DNA of 59,472 bases. It comes from DATKZH01 sp964475955. GTDB lineage: Bacteria > Planctomycetota > Planctomycetia > Pirellulales > Thermoguttaceae. Below are positions 35,447 to 44,780 of the stretch, in pieces. The position numbers and the translations under genes were made by a program. Within the stretch, counting starts at the first letter, position 1, and every line of letters starts with the position of its first letter. The stretch covers positions 1-59,472 of the forward strand of contig CAYYZY010000025.1 of the NCBI GenBank assembly GCA_964475955.1. The letters are read 5' to 3'. The notes below the pieces were generated by a model. It was given only the letters and a program-made list of their open reading frames with translations, ran no database searches and was not told the origin of the DNA.

Positions 35447-38206
35447 TCAGTTGTCGTCGCGTGTATAGTAGGAGATGGGCACGATCGAATCGAGTGCATT
35501 GAGATTCGTCTCCAGTTTCGCGATGGCCAGCTCCATCTGGTAGAACTGGCTGAGCAGGCGCTCCTTCTGGCCCGCCAGCCGCGCATCGAGAAGCGCGATC
35601 CGCTCCCGGTTCGATTCGATCTTGTCGCCGAGCACGTCGAGGCGTCCGGACAGCAGCGAATCGCCGTCGCCGGCCAGCCGGTCGATCAGGTTGCCGAACT
35701 TGTCGGCCAGCCCGGCGTCTTCCGTGCGGAAGAACTGCTCGACCGCCTCGGGGTTTTTCGCGTACTTCTGCCGGAACTTGGCGGCGTCGAATTCGAGCCG
35801 TCCCGCGTCGTTCAAGGAGATTCCCAGTTCGCCGAGCGACTTGATCGGGCCGGCGCCCGAGAAGGATCCGCTGAGCAGGTAAGGCAAATCGGTGTCGAGC
35901 CGCAGCGCGGTTGCGTCTCCGGTGAGGACCGACGTGGTCTCGCCCTCGGGGTCGTAGGCGGTCAGTTTTTCCAGCGTGTCGCGGAACGTGTTGTAGTTGT
36001 CGACCATCGTCTGGACGGCGTCGACGAGATCGCCGTCGGTCGATTCGACGGAGACGATCACCGGCACGGGGGAGGCGTCCCGGGCTTGCAGCTCGACGCC
36101 GGAGATCACGTCGGCGAACGTGTTCGTCGGGGAACTCAGCAACACGCTGGAGGCGACGGAGCGGGCGTCGCCGAAGACGAGCAGGGCGTCCCGGGCGCCG
36201 GCCGTCTGCTGGAAGGAGAGGTCGATCGCCGACGTGTCGACCAGTATCTCGCCCGCCGCTCCCGTCGAGTCGCTCTGGAGCACGAGCCGGTACGGCTTGG
36301 CCGATCCGTCGGAAATGACCGAGGCGGTCACGCCGGCGCCGAACTGGTTGATCTTGTCGCGCAGATCGGTGAGGGAATCGCTCGGTTCGAGGTCGATTGC
36401 GAAGGTGGCCGAGCCGTCGATCACCTGCGTCGTCTCCCCGCCGATCTCCACCTGCTCGACGTCTCCCAGCAGGTGGAGGTCGGCCGCCGTGGTGCCGCCG
36501 CCTTCCTCGACCGCGAGGGTCCCGGCGCCGTGGGCGAGGTCGACGAGCCGGACGCCGTCGCCCGTCTCGTTCAACTCGGCGCGCACCATGAGGCCCTGCC
36601 GGTTGATTGCCCGGATCACGTCGCCGGCGGTCTCGATCTCGTCCCCGTCGAGGTGGATCGTGGCCGAATTGCCTTCCGTATCATAGATGGTAAAATTCCC
36701 CACCGCGACGCCCGACCCGCCGTTCAGCTCGCCGAGTCGCGTGCCGTAGGAGACGACCTGCAAGTGCAGGTCGCCGCTGTTGACCGAGCCGACGGCGTCG
36801 TCGACGGCGATTTGCAGCTTGTCGGCGGTCGAAGTCCCGTCGCCGTTGGCCACGATCAGGTTGCCCGCCGTCGAGCCCGTGGTGTCGACCAGGGCGACAC
36901 CGTTTCGGGCATCGTTCACCCGGGCCTCGATGCCCACGCCGGCGGCGTTGATCTGGGCGATCACGTCGTCGAGCGTTTCCGCGCCGGAGAGATCGACGGA
37001 AGCGCCGGCGCCGCTGCGGTCGGTCAGGTCGAGCCGGCCGAGTTCTCCCAGACCGTGGCCGCCTCCCAGGCTGCTGAGCAACACGGTCTTCAGGCCCCCG
37101 AGCACGTCGCGGCCGGTGATCACGCCGTCGACGGCCTCGCCGTCGAGGCCCAGGTCGGCCAGCGCGGTCGAGCTGCCCGCCGATTCGACGGAGAAGCTCC
37201 CGGTGCCTTCGGTCAGATCGGTGAGGAGGAGGCGGTCGCCGTCGGGGGCGATTTCGGCTTTCAGCTTTCCGGGCGCGGCCGCGTTGATTCTGGCCAGCAC
37301 GTCGCCGAGGGTTTTGTCCTCATCGACCTCGCTGCTGCCGGGGATGATGGGCGAGAGGTCGATCGTGCCGGTCGTGCCGTCGCGGAGCGCATACTCGACG
37401 TCTTCCAGCGCCCGGTCGGCGACCACGCCGCTGCCGTCGTTGAGCAGGTCGAGATCGACATCGTCGGCCAGGTAGAAGACGTTGCCGCCGTCGGCCGCGT
37501 CGGCGGCCACGTCGACGTCGGCCAGGCCGAGCGAGGCGGCGGTGGTGCCGCTGCCTACCTCCTCGACCTTGAGATTCGAAAGGGTCTGTCCGGTCTCGTC
37601 CTCCAGCCGGAGGTGGCCGCCCTCGGCGGTGGCGGTCACGCGGATCGCCGTGTTGGAGTTGATGGCTTCGAGGACGTCGTCAACGGTCCGCGCGGTCGAC
37701 AGGTCGATCTCGGCGCTGGAGCCGCTACGGTCGGTGATCCGGATCGATCCCTGGTCGAGGCCCTCGCCGCCGTTGAGTGCGTCGAGGCCGACGCCTTCCC
37801 CGACGTGGCTGCCGAAGCGGAACGTGAACGTGCCGCCGTCGAGCGCCTCGCTGTCCGAGGCAACCCCACCGCTGAGAAGCTGATGTTGCGTGGCCGTCTG
37901 GAGCACGGTGAACGGGTAGTTTCCCGCCACCGGGTCGCCCGTCATCGTCGCGCTCAGCACGCTCGAATTGCTGCTGCTGACCGTTCGCTGGTCGTAGACG
38001 GTTTCCCTGCCGAGCTTGGCCACGGCGTACTGCACGTTGAGCAACGTCGCGGAGAGCGACGAGATCGCCACCTGCTCGCTTTGCAGGTTCTCGTTCCGCT
38101 CGACCACCAGGTCGCGGGGGCGCGCGGCGACTTTCATGAGGGCGTTGACGGTGCCCTCAATGTCGACGCCCGACATCAGGCCTGTGGCGGATTGGATCTG
38201 TGCCAT
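35447..38206 (-). CDS. fliD: Flagellar hook-associated protein 2, filament cap, expanded (919 aa)
   Basis: FliD caps the filament and promotes flagellin assembly. The N-terminus (MAQIQSATGLMSGVDIEGTVNAL) and the C-terminus (long helices with LAGQKERLLSQFYQMELAIAKLET) are classic. In between there are several repeats of the flagellin hook IN type, e.g. SVDLSGAETLDDVIAQINAAG, ATIHLDGDEIETAGDVIRAIN and IDLSTARTVDDVLEAINSN. It is about twice the length of enterobacterial FliD, because of this repeat expansion. The ATG at 38206 has GGGAGAATT upstream; the longer frame is ignored. It is upstream of fliS. Confidence 0.92.
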   Translation of the reverse strand: MAQIQSATGLMSGVDIEGTVNALMKVAARPRDLVVERNENLQSEQVAISSLSATLLNVQYAVAKLGRETVYDQRTVSSSNSSVLSATMTGDPVAGNYPFTVLQTATQHQLLSGGVASDSEALDGGTFTFRFGSHVGEGVGLDALNGGEGLDQGSIRITDRSGSSAEIDLSTARTVDDVLEAINSNTAIRVTATAEGGHLRLEDETGQTLSNLKVEEVGSGTTAASLGLADVDVAADAADGGNVFYLADDVDLDLLNDGSGVVADRALEDVEYALRDGTTGTIDLSPIIPGSSEVDEDKTLGDVLARINAAAPGKLKAEIAPDGDRLLLTDLTEGTGSFSVESAGSSTALADLGLDGEAVDGVITGRDVLGGLKTVLLSSLGGGHGLGELGRLDLTDRSGAGASVDLSGAETLDDVIAQINAAGVGIEARVNDARNGVALVDTTGSTAGNLIVANGDGTSTADKLQIAVDDAVGSVNSGDLHLQVVSYGTRLGELNGGSGVAVGNFTIYDTEGNSATIHLDGDEIETAGDVIRAINRQGLMVRAELNETGDGVRLVDLAHGAGTLAVEEGGGTTAADLHLLGDVEQVEIGGETTQVIDGSATFAIDLEPSDSLTDLRDKINQFGAGVTASVISDGSAKPYRLVLQSDSTGAAGEILVDTSAIDLSFQQTAGARDALLVFGDARSVASSVLLSSPTNTFADVISGVELQARDASPVPVIVSVESTDGDLVDAVQTMVDNYNTFRDTLEKLTAYDPEGETTSVLTGDATALRLDTDLPYLLSGSFSGAGPIKSLGELGISLNDAGRLEFDAAKFRQKYAKNPEAVEQFFRTEDAGLADKFGNLIDRLAGDGDSLLSGRLDVLGDKIESNRERIALLDARLAGQKERLLSQFYQMELAIAKLETNLNALDSIVPISYYTRDDN

Positions 38207-38469
38207 AATTCTCCCGGCGCGCAACACGGGCACTGGGGACGCAATCATCCGGTTCTGATAATCGGCGCGCCGGCGCGGGAGACTTTACCCGATCCCCCGA
38301 TCCTCCCGCGGTTGACCAAACGGTCGGGTTGGCGCGCTCAGCGAACGATCGCGCCAACCGCGGCATTCGGACGAATCGTCAACGGCCGAGGTTTCCGGGC
38401 GACCGTACCCGCCCCGCTCCGGCCGGGCCGTCAAACGCTCCGGCAGGGGGTTGGGCGCTCGGGCGCCGA

Positions 38470-39141
38470 TCAGCGCTTGTCGGTCGATCCCGACAGATAG
38501 ATCTTCCCGTCGCCCAGGCGGAGTGCCTCGATGCGAACCGCCTTGTCGTGCTCGTCGCGCGGCGGGGGGAGGGTGATTTCCACAACCGGATCCCCCTCCG
38601 TCTGGAGCCACGCCACCTGGAGGTCCAACTCGGAGGCCTTCTCGGAGATCTTGTCCAGGATCGTGTCCAGCGGCAGCGGGAGGACGCCCGCCCGGGCGTG
38701 CCGAATCCGCAGGGCGATCACGTTGGTGCGGGCGAGGTAGGCGTCGGCGGCCATCGACACCACGCCCTTCAGCTTGCCGCGGTCGATCCGGCAGGCGATC
38801 CAGAACGTCTCCGGCTCGATGGCCACGCGGGGATCGCTCAGCGAGGAGGGAAGCAGGTCGGGGTAGTTTCTCTCCATGTCGACCGCCAGCCAGCCGTTGA
38901 TTTGCTCGGCCGTGAAGACGGCCTCCCACCGGTCGCCCTTCTCGATGTCGCTGGCCAGCGCGGCGGCTTGCTCGAGCATTTCGCCGCTGGCCTCCTCGGC
39001 CGTCCGGGGATCCTCGGCCAGGGCTTGCTGGTAGAACTCGGGCACCTGCTGGGAGCCCCAGTAGAGTGCCACCAGCCCGAGGCCCACCACCAGCAGCAGG
39101 CCCAAGATGACCAACGCCGCCGCGAACAAGCGTCTCTTCAC
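38470..39141 (-). CDS. Membrane-anchored hypothetical protein (223 aa)
   Basis: An N-terminal membrane helix (RRLFAAALVILGLLLVVGLGLVALY, about 3-27) is followed by an extracytoplasmic domain with a helix (EMLEQAAALASDIEKG), then FTAEQINGWLAVDMERNYPDLLP and beta strands. The AEQINGWL phrase occurs in planctomycete proteins of unknown function. The GTG at 39141 gives a proper signal anchor; the longer open frame upstream has no sense. No catalytic motif is seen. Confidence 0.65.
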   Translation of the reverse strand: MKRRLFAAALVILGLLLVVGLGLVALYWGSQQVPEFYQQALAEDPRTAEEASGEMLEQAAALASDIEKGDRWEAVFTAEQINGWLAVDMERNYPDLLPSSLSDPRVAIEPETFWIACRIDRGKLKGVVSMAADAYLARTNVIALRIRHARAGVLPLPLDTILDKISEKASELDLQVAWLQTEGDPVVEITLPPPRDEHDKAVRIEALRLGDGKIYLSGSTDKR

Positions 39142-39401
39142 GCGTTTCGGTCCTCGCTTTCCCAAGCCCTCGACCGACCCGCCCGGGCGGCTCCCTCCGC
39201 CGAGTCGGGAACCCGCACAAGGGCGGCGAATCCTACCGGCCGAGGACCAGTCCGTCAATGCAGGTTGCGCCACCTGGGAGGGGTGTGCTTTGCGCCCGGC
39301 CGGTACGTGGCCACCTGAAGAGCCGGTCCGGTGGGGAGTCCTTCGTCGCGGGACCGACCCTTTCGCTCCTTGCGAGAACCGGTGCCGCAAGCGCAGGATG
39401 C

Positions 39402-40061
39402 TCAAGCGGCGGCCGTTTTAGCAACGCCGTCGAAGTCGTAGCCGAACAGCTCGATGTCGTCCCGGGAGATCTCGGCGACCAGCTCGATGGTCCGACTGTT
39501 GTAGTAGGAGCGGTGGTCGCGGTGCTTCGTCTTGTGCATGTGGTCGAGTGAGGCGGGGACTTTTAACACGCGGGCCAAATGGGCGAAATCGGCTTGGAGC
39601 GTCTCGAACCGGCCCACGTAGTCGACGAGCAGGTTCCCATCGGCGTCGGTCAGGAAGGGCTTCTGCCGGCGCTTCTGCTTGCGGGCCAGCGTGTCGAGGA
39701 ACTCTTCGAAGCTCAGGCGCAACACCTGCTTGTGCCGGTGGTGAGAAGGGTACTCGCGGATGAAATGGTAGAGAGAGACCCAGCGGTCCCAGGGATTCCG
39801 CACGAAGGCGAACTTGAAGTACCGGTCGAAGACGTCGGTGGGAAGCTGTCGCCGGATCTTGGCGGCCCGGGCGTGTTTGCGGAACTTCCGGACCTTGTAA
39901 CGAAGGCAGCGGTTCAGCCGAAATGCCATGCTGCCCAACAGCCGATTCACCAAGTACTCTTCGGGATGGTCGGCGTAGGGCCGGAAGGCCGCTGCCACGG
40001 ACTGGCCGGCCGTCTTGGGCACGTGTACGAAGATGAACTGGCGACGGTGCGAGATCAGCAT
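39402..40061 (-). CDS. Sulfotransferase family protein (219 aa)
   Basis: The N-terminus FIFVHVPKTAGQS is the 5'-phosphosulfate-binding loop for PAPS, and FVRNPWDRWVSLYHF is the 3'-phosphate-binding motif. The size and the layout match the Sulfotransfer_2 family, which sulfates carbohydrates. A conserved His-rich region (HMHKTKHRDHRSYYNS) lies near the C-terminus. The ATG at 40061 begins MLISHRRQ. It ends the minus-strand glycosyltransferase group and could sulfate a glycan or solute made by it, but that is inference. Confidence 0.85.
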   Translation of the reverse strand: MLISHRRQFIFVHVPKTAGQSVAAAFRPYADHPEEYLVNRLLGSMAFRLNRCLRYKVRKFRKHARAAKIRRQLPTDVFDRYFKFAFVRNPWDRWVSLYHFIREYPSHHRHKQVLRLSFEEFLDTLARKQKRRQKPFLTDADGNLLVDYVGRFETLQADFAHLARVLKVPASLDHMHKTKHRDHRSYYNSRTIELVAEISRDDIELFGYDFDGVAKTAAA

Positions 40062-40375
40062 GATATGTCATTCCCCGGACTGACGGAGCCGCGCCCCGAC
40101 CGCCCTATCGGCGCCCCGCCGGCGAAACTTGAACGTGCTGCGGTCCAACCCCCGGGCGAGGCGCAGGCGAGCCTCGGGCGCGCCCGAGGCCCGGCGGCCC
40201 CATTCCGAGTTGGGGAGCGCGGGGTGTCAAAGCGCCGTTTTTCAGGCACGAAGCGTGGCAATCATACGGCGCGGCACCGCGACGCGCAACCCCAGAACCC
40301 GCGGATCCTGGTGCCCCATATTAGCCATGTTGCCAAGAAGCCCCGGCCCCTCCCGCATCGGCAGTCGCCGCACGT
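40062..40375. other. 314-bp gap between the sulfotransferase and glycosyltransferase genes
   Basis: I see no gene and no clear promoter or terminator here. Arg/Pro-rich frames were rejected. Cotranscription across this gap is uncertain. Confidence 0.4.
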
Positions 40376-41944
40376 TCACGGCTGGTCGTTGCGGATCAGC
40401 CGGAAGCGGCTCAGATCGAGGAACCGGTCGAGGATTCGCTCGGGGTGCGCCAGGGGCTCGGGCGGCGTGGTACGTGGGGAAGAAATCGCCCGATCGTAGG
40501 CCTTAAGCAGCCGCTCGCCGGCGCGCACGAGGGAGTAGTGGCGCCGGATCGCCTCCACGTTATGGCGAATGGCCTCGCGCGACTGGGCCGCATCGGCCGA
40601 AAAAGACGGCTCGATCCAAGGATTACGCTCGAGCAGTTCCTGCCGTGCCTGGGGACTGGCACAGGCGCGCCCGATCACTTGTTCCTGAAACGGTTCGTCG
40701 AGATCGCCGAAGTCGATCGTGGGGCCTCCCGTCTTGGCGTCGAGGGCGTCGGAAAGCGAGACGGGCTGCGGTCGGCCGTAGAGGGCCAGATTGACCCGAA
40801 ACGCCTCCCGGATGGCGTGGCGGAGCTGGCCGGTGCCCACCCATTCCGCGGGTATTTCGAGGCGCGCTTGAAGGCCGTCGAGCCGGACTCCGGACCGGCG
40901 GAAGTCGGAGGTGACCTCGGGCAAGTCGCGGCCGACCAGGAAACGTCCGGCCAGCCACGATTCGAGGAACGCCATGCCGAACCCCTCGGCGACGCTGGTC
41001 GTGAGGATCAGGTCGGAGGCCGCGACGTTCTCCGCGAAGCTGAGCGCGTCGTCGGCCCCCACGTCGAACCGGCAGGGCAGGTCCAACCCGCGCGAGAACT
41101 CCTTCCATCGCTCGTAGATCGGCCGGACGGCCCGGTTCAAGGGCGGCAGTGTGAAACCGACCACGGTCCCCGGCGGCGCGAGCCGGCTGCATAAGAGCGC
41201 CTCGCCCACGTTCTTGCGGCGGATACAACGGACCGGGTAGAGCACGAATCGCGCGTCGGCGGCGACGCCGAACCGCTCGCTCAGGCGTTGGCGAGCCTGC
41301 GGGCGCGGCGCTTCGATGGCCAGGTCCGGAACCGGGTTGGGCACCAAGTGGAGGCGGGCGCAGTCTGTGCCGGCCACTTCCAACACGGCGCGATCGCGCT
41401 CGGTGAGCACGGCGTAGTGGAGGTGCGGGGCCTGGGGATACAGCGTGCCGTGCCACTGCGCTCTGGAATCGCCGGCCGTCGCCGCTGCCAGCGCGTGGAA
41501 CCCGGCCGGCCGAAAATCCTCCACGAAGTCGTGGACGTGCAACAAGGCGGCGTAGCCCCGCTCGGCCACCGCCCAAAGGGCGCGGGGGAGCGACACGTTC
41601 TTGCCGACCGCGTGATTGTGGACGTGGAGCACGGTTTCCTGCGGCCCGAACTCCAGGTCGTCCAGCGCGGCGACCAGGTCGTCGGCCAACGCGTGCGGCG
41701 GCGCGGAGCCGGCGGGCTGCTGGTCGTCGTAATCGAGCGACGGTACCCGGCGGAGCGTGAGCCGAACGTTGCCGAGTCGTTCGGGGAGGTCTTGGGGCCA
41801 GCCGAGTTGGCGGCCGCCGTGGAGGACGGCCACCGGCAGGACGCGTTCGGGAGGAAGCACCGCGTCGAGCGCGAGGAGATGATTCTCGATCACCTTCGTC
41901 ACGCCGCCGCGGTTGAGATGGTAGTGTACGATCGCAATCTTCAT
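40376..41944 (-). CDS. GT4-type glycosyltransferase, possibly mannosylglucosylglycerate synthase-like (522 aa)
   Basis: The N-terminus MKIAIVHYHLNRGGVTKVI is a GT-B nucleotide-sugar transferase start, and the C-terminal domain has the EX7E motif EGFGMAFLE. An RCIRRKNVGEALLC motif precedes the donor domain, as in GT4 enzymes. It lies next to glucosyl-3-phosphoglycerate synthase, and planctomycetes are known to make mannosylglucosylglycerate, so a role in that osmolyte is a reasonable guess; the acceptor is unproven. The ATG at 41944 is chosen because it begins the fold; the frame is open beyond it. About 100 extra C-terminal residues are helical. Confidence 0.75.
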   Translation of the reverse strand: MKIAIVHYHLNRGGVTKVIENHLLALDAVLPPERVLPVAVLHGGRQLGWPQDLPERLGNVRLTLRRVPSLDYDDQQPAGSAPPHALADDLVAALDDLEFGPQETVLHVHNHAVGKNVSLPRALWAVAERGYAALLHVHDFVEDFRPAGFHALAAATAGDSRAQWHGTLYPQAPHLHYAVLTERDRAVLEVAGTDCARLHLVPNPVPDLAIEAPRPQARQRLSERFGVAADARFVLYPVRCIRRKNVGEALLCSRLAPPGTVVGFTLPPLNRAVRPIYERWKEFSRGLDLPCRFDVGADDALSFAENVAASDLILTTSVAEGFGMAFLESWLAGRFLVGRDLPEVTSDFRRSGVRLDGLQARLEIPAEWVGTGQLRHAIREAFRVNLALYGRPQPVSLSDALDAKTGGPTIDFGDLDEPFQEQVIGRACASPQARQELLERNPWIEPSFSADAAQSREAIRHNVEAIRRHYSLVRAGERLLKAYDRAISSPRTTPPEPLAHPERILDRFLDLSRFRLIRNDQP

Positions 41945-42139
41945 CAGGAGGCAGCGCCCGACAGACACAAGTAGAAGAACAACCGATTCAATCTCCAGCA
42001 ACGACGGCACGCCGAGCGGGGGGCGAAGGGCAACTTCCCGGTTCCCGCGGCAGCCCACACTCCGCGTGTCGTCCGCCGGTCACGGCCCACGGAGTGTGCC
42101 TGCTACTCTCGAGATGCAGGCTCTATTGACCGGTCGCTT

Positions 42140-43126
42140 TCAGGCGGGCTGCCTCTGGGGATGGAACTTGTCGCGATACGCCTCGACCTCGATCATCGGG
42201 CGCCGCTCCACTTCCTCGATGACGAACTTGCGCTGGCCGTATCCCTCTTCGCCGACCTCGAACTGCCGCATAATGGTCGGCAGCTCTTGCTGGAGTTGGA
42301 CCCTCTGCTCTCGTTGAAGCCGCGATATGAACGTCCTCAGCAGCCCAAAGGCCATTCGCCCCAGGGCCACGGTTTCCTGGTTGCGGTGGACGCGTTGGTC
42401 CAGGTCGGTCTGCGCGAAGGCGCCCAGCCCGAGACGCTGGTAGATGTCGATCAACATCGCCGTTTCCACCCCGTATCCCACGGGGAACGGGATCTGCTCC
42501 AGGATCGACCTCCGTCCGGCGTACTCGCCCGAAAGCGGCTGCAAGATCGCGGCCAGTTCGGGATAGAACAGGCTGAACAGCGGCCGGATGAGGATCTCCG
42601 TCACGCGGCCGCCGCCGGTCGGGCGGAGCACGCCCGAATAGGCGATGGGGCGGTCGTAAAAGGCCTTGACGTAGTGGACCTCCGGGTCCTGGATCAGAGG
42701 CCCGAGCAGCCCGTAAACGAATCGCGGGTGGATGTTCTTGATGTCGGCGTCGACGTAGACGATGATGTCGCCTCTGAGCAGGTAGAGGGCCTTCCAGAGG
42801 TTTTCGCCCTTCCCTCGCTGCCGGCCTTCTTCCGGCAGGTGCTCCGAGGCGATGTAGACGTCGGCCCCGAAGCCGGCCGCGATCTCGCACGTCCTGTCGC
42901 TGCTCCCGGAGTCGATCACCGCGATCTCGTCGAGCAGGGGATAGCGGTCGAACAGCTCCGCCTTGAGGATCACGATCTCCTGGCCGATCGTCCTCTCTTC
43001 GTTCAAGGCGGGCAGGCAGAGGGAGATGCTCAGGTTCTGGCGCTGCTTCTGTTCCACCAGCCACCTGATGTCCCAGAAGTTGGAGTGGTGGAAGGTCCGT
43101 TGGGCCAGCCATTGCTCAGACTTCAT
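42140..43126 (-). CDS. gpgS: Glucosyl-3-phosphoglycerate synthase (328 aa)
   Basis: GpgS transfers glucose from a nucleotide sugar to 3-phosphoglycerate, the first step to glucosylglycerate solutes. It has the GT-A fold with LCLPALNEERTIG at the N-terminus, IDSGSSDRT, RGKGENLWKAL, the DxD metal site VDADIKN, and the GpgS-type acceptor segment LSGEYAGRRSILEQIPFPVGYG (cited in part). The ATG at 43126 has GGGGAGG upstream. It overlaps the stop of the M20-like gene by 11 bp. A GpgP phosphatase gene is not visible nearby, so dephosphorylation must be done elsewhere. Confidence 0.9.
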   Translation of the reverse strand: MKSEQWLAQRTFHHSNFWDIRWLVEQKQRQNLSISLCLPALNEERTIGQEIVILKAELFDRYPLLDEIAVIDSGSSDRTCEIAAGFGADVYIASEHLPEEGRQRGKGENLWKALYLLRGDIIVYVDADIKNIHPRFVYGLLGPLIQDPEVHYVKAFYDRPIAYSGVLRPTGGGRVTEILIRPLFSLFYPELAAILQPLSGEYAGRRSILEQIPFPVGYGVETAMLIDIYQRLGLGAFAQTDLDQRVHRNQETVALGRMAFGLLRTFISRLQREQRVQLQQELPTIMRQFEVGEEGYGQRKFVIEEVERRPMIEVEAYRDKFHPQRQPA

Positions 43127-44288
43127 CGCACCTCCCCGCGTCGATCGCCAGGATCACGCCGACCAGTTGCGCCACCCCGATCAGGATGGGGTCGATGAGC
43201 ACGTAGTCGGGCGCCGCCTTGCGGCTCTTCGTTCCATAGGTGATTCCCAAGGTGACGGCCGGGATGCCCCGGGCGATCAGTTCCGAGAGTTCCGAGGGGC
43301 TGTGGCCCTGATCCGGTTCGACGTGGAGTTGATCCATCACTTCCAGCACGCTTTTGACCAGCGGGTGCGCGAACGGGATGCCGCCCCCGCGGCTGCAAAA
43401 GAAGACGTCGAAGTGGGCGTCGACGGCGTGCCGGGCCGACATCTCGGCCACGATGTCCTTGATCTGGCCGCAGATCCGGTCGATCATCTCGTCGGAATGG
43501 CTGACGATCTCCAGCCCGAGCTCGGCGTGGTCCGGCTCCACGTCGTAGTAGACGCCGGCGCGCATCCGGCCCATCTTGATCCTCGTGTACGGGCGGCTCG
43601 GGGTGGCGATGGTCAGGATGCGGTTGATGATGTGGTTGAGAACTACCAGGGCACTCTCGGAGCCGTAGCTGCGGGAGGGCACCGAAAGCTGGCGCACGCT
43701 GCACGTGACGTCGGCCCGAGCCGTGCCGACGGAGAAGAAATTGACGCGCCCGAGCTGCATCCCCTCCACGCAGATGCCGAAGTCGACCTTCTCCGGGATG
43801 TGGTCGAGGAAGAAGCGGATGCCCGCGTGATTCCCCCGGCCCAGCGAGCGCGTCGACCCGAGCAGGATCAGGTCGCTTTGCAGCTCGATCCCCAGGTGCT
43901 CGAGCACCGAGGGCATCATCGAGACGATCGCCGCGCCGAGGGCGTTATCTCCCACCCCGGGGCCGATCACCCGGTCGGCTTCGACCATCACCTCGTGGTT
44001 CTGGCTGGCGGGGAAGATGGTGTCGAGATGCGAGGCCAGGAGGATCGTACGGCCTCGGCGCGTTCCGACGACGCGCCCCGCGGCGTTGCCGGCGTCGTCG
44101 GCCGTCGCGTCGCTCAAACCGGCCTCGGTGAATCGGTCCAACAGGAAGCGGACCCGCGCGGCCTCTCCGCCGGTGGGCGCCGGAATCTGCGAGATCATCA
44201 CCAAGTTCGCAACCAGGCGCTCCCGCAAGGGAACGAGCGCCTCGGGAAGCTCGCTGACCATCTCCGGGACTTCCAGATAAGTGCTCAT
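43116..44288 (-). CDS. M20/M28-like metallopeptidase homologue with missing catalytic residues (390 aa)
   Basis: The fold is M20-like: HLDT (H87, D89) and GPGVGDNALG (D114) supply two usual zinc ligand sites, and CVEG holds E175. The catalytic Glu and the next ligand Glu are absent: the EEG segment reads STRSLGRG. The C-terminal His ligand is also gone, where GITYGTKSRKAAPDYV stands for the usual GxxxxHs..E. It is probably not an ordinary aminopeptidase and may be a binding protein or work with different chemistry. The ATG at 44288 has GGGGGGAA upstream. It overlaps gpgS, so translation is coupled, which suggests a role in that pathway. Confidence 0.75.
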   Translation of the reverse strand: MSTYLEVPEMVSELPEALVPLRERLVANLVMISQIPAPTGGEAARVRFLLDRFTEAGLSDATADDAGNAAGRVVGTRRGRTILLASHLDTIFPASQNHEVMVEADRVIGPGVGDNALGAAIVSMMPSVLEHLGIELQSDLILLGSTRSLGRGNHAGIRFFLDHIPEKVDFGICVEGMQLGRVNFFSVGTARADVTCSVRQLSVPSRSYGSESALVVLNHIINRILTIATPSRPYTRIKMGRMRAGVYYDVEPDHAELGLEIVSHSDEMIDRICGQIKDIVAEMSARHAVDAHFDVFFCSRGGGIPFAHPLVKSVLEVMDQLHVEPDQGHSPSELSELIARGIPAVTLGITYGTKSRKAAPDYVLIDPILIGVAQLVGVILAIDAGRCDEV

Positions 44289-44780
44289 CGTTCCCCCCAA
44301 AGGAAAGCTCACTTGCCGCGGGAACGCAACGTAGCTAAGCGCTCGCGAGACACGAGATCAGGAAACGCTTCTGGGGTGAACCGCGCCGGCGATGTCTTCG
44401 GTGGGCATCGGGTCGATTATAGCGGGCCGTGCGCGGCGCGACCAGTACCCCGGCGCCCGGGCGCCGCCGGTCGCGCCGGGGCCGACCGACAGAAATCCTT
44501 TTGCCATCGACACTTAAACTGGAGAACCGTCAGAACGGGGGACGGCGCGTACCCCCTTCAGACTTTGGGGGGTCGGGCGAGACAATGCGCGCTGCACCTG
44601 CGCTCTTCTACCCAGTTTACCACACCATTCGGTTGTCGATCGACGCAGACGCAAGCGCCGATCCGGCCTGACATTGTCGCGCCCGGTCGGCGCGACTATG
44701 CTGGCGACAAGCGAGAGAAAGCGATTCGTCCGCAGGCCGTCGAAACGCGGCGTCGGGCGTCCACGTGGAGCGAATAAACC
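44289..44780. other. 492-bp divergent intergenic region
   Basis: This region drives the gpgS unit leftwards and the zinc-finger gene rightwards. A GC-rich self-complementary patch (CCCCGGCGCCCGGGCGCCGCCGG) lies around 44448-44475. No promoter pair is convincing and no gene is seen. Confidence 0.45.

Noticed and set aside
36086..38500. 804-codon plus-strand frame
   Set aside because: Antisense to fliD; the long frame comes from high GC third positions.
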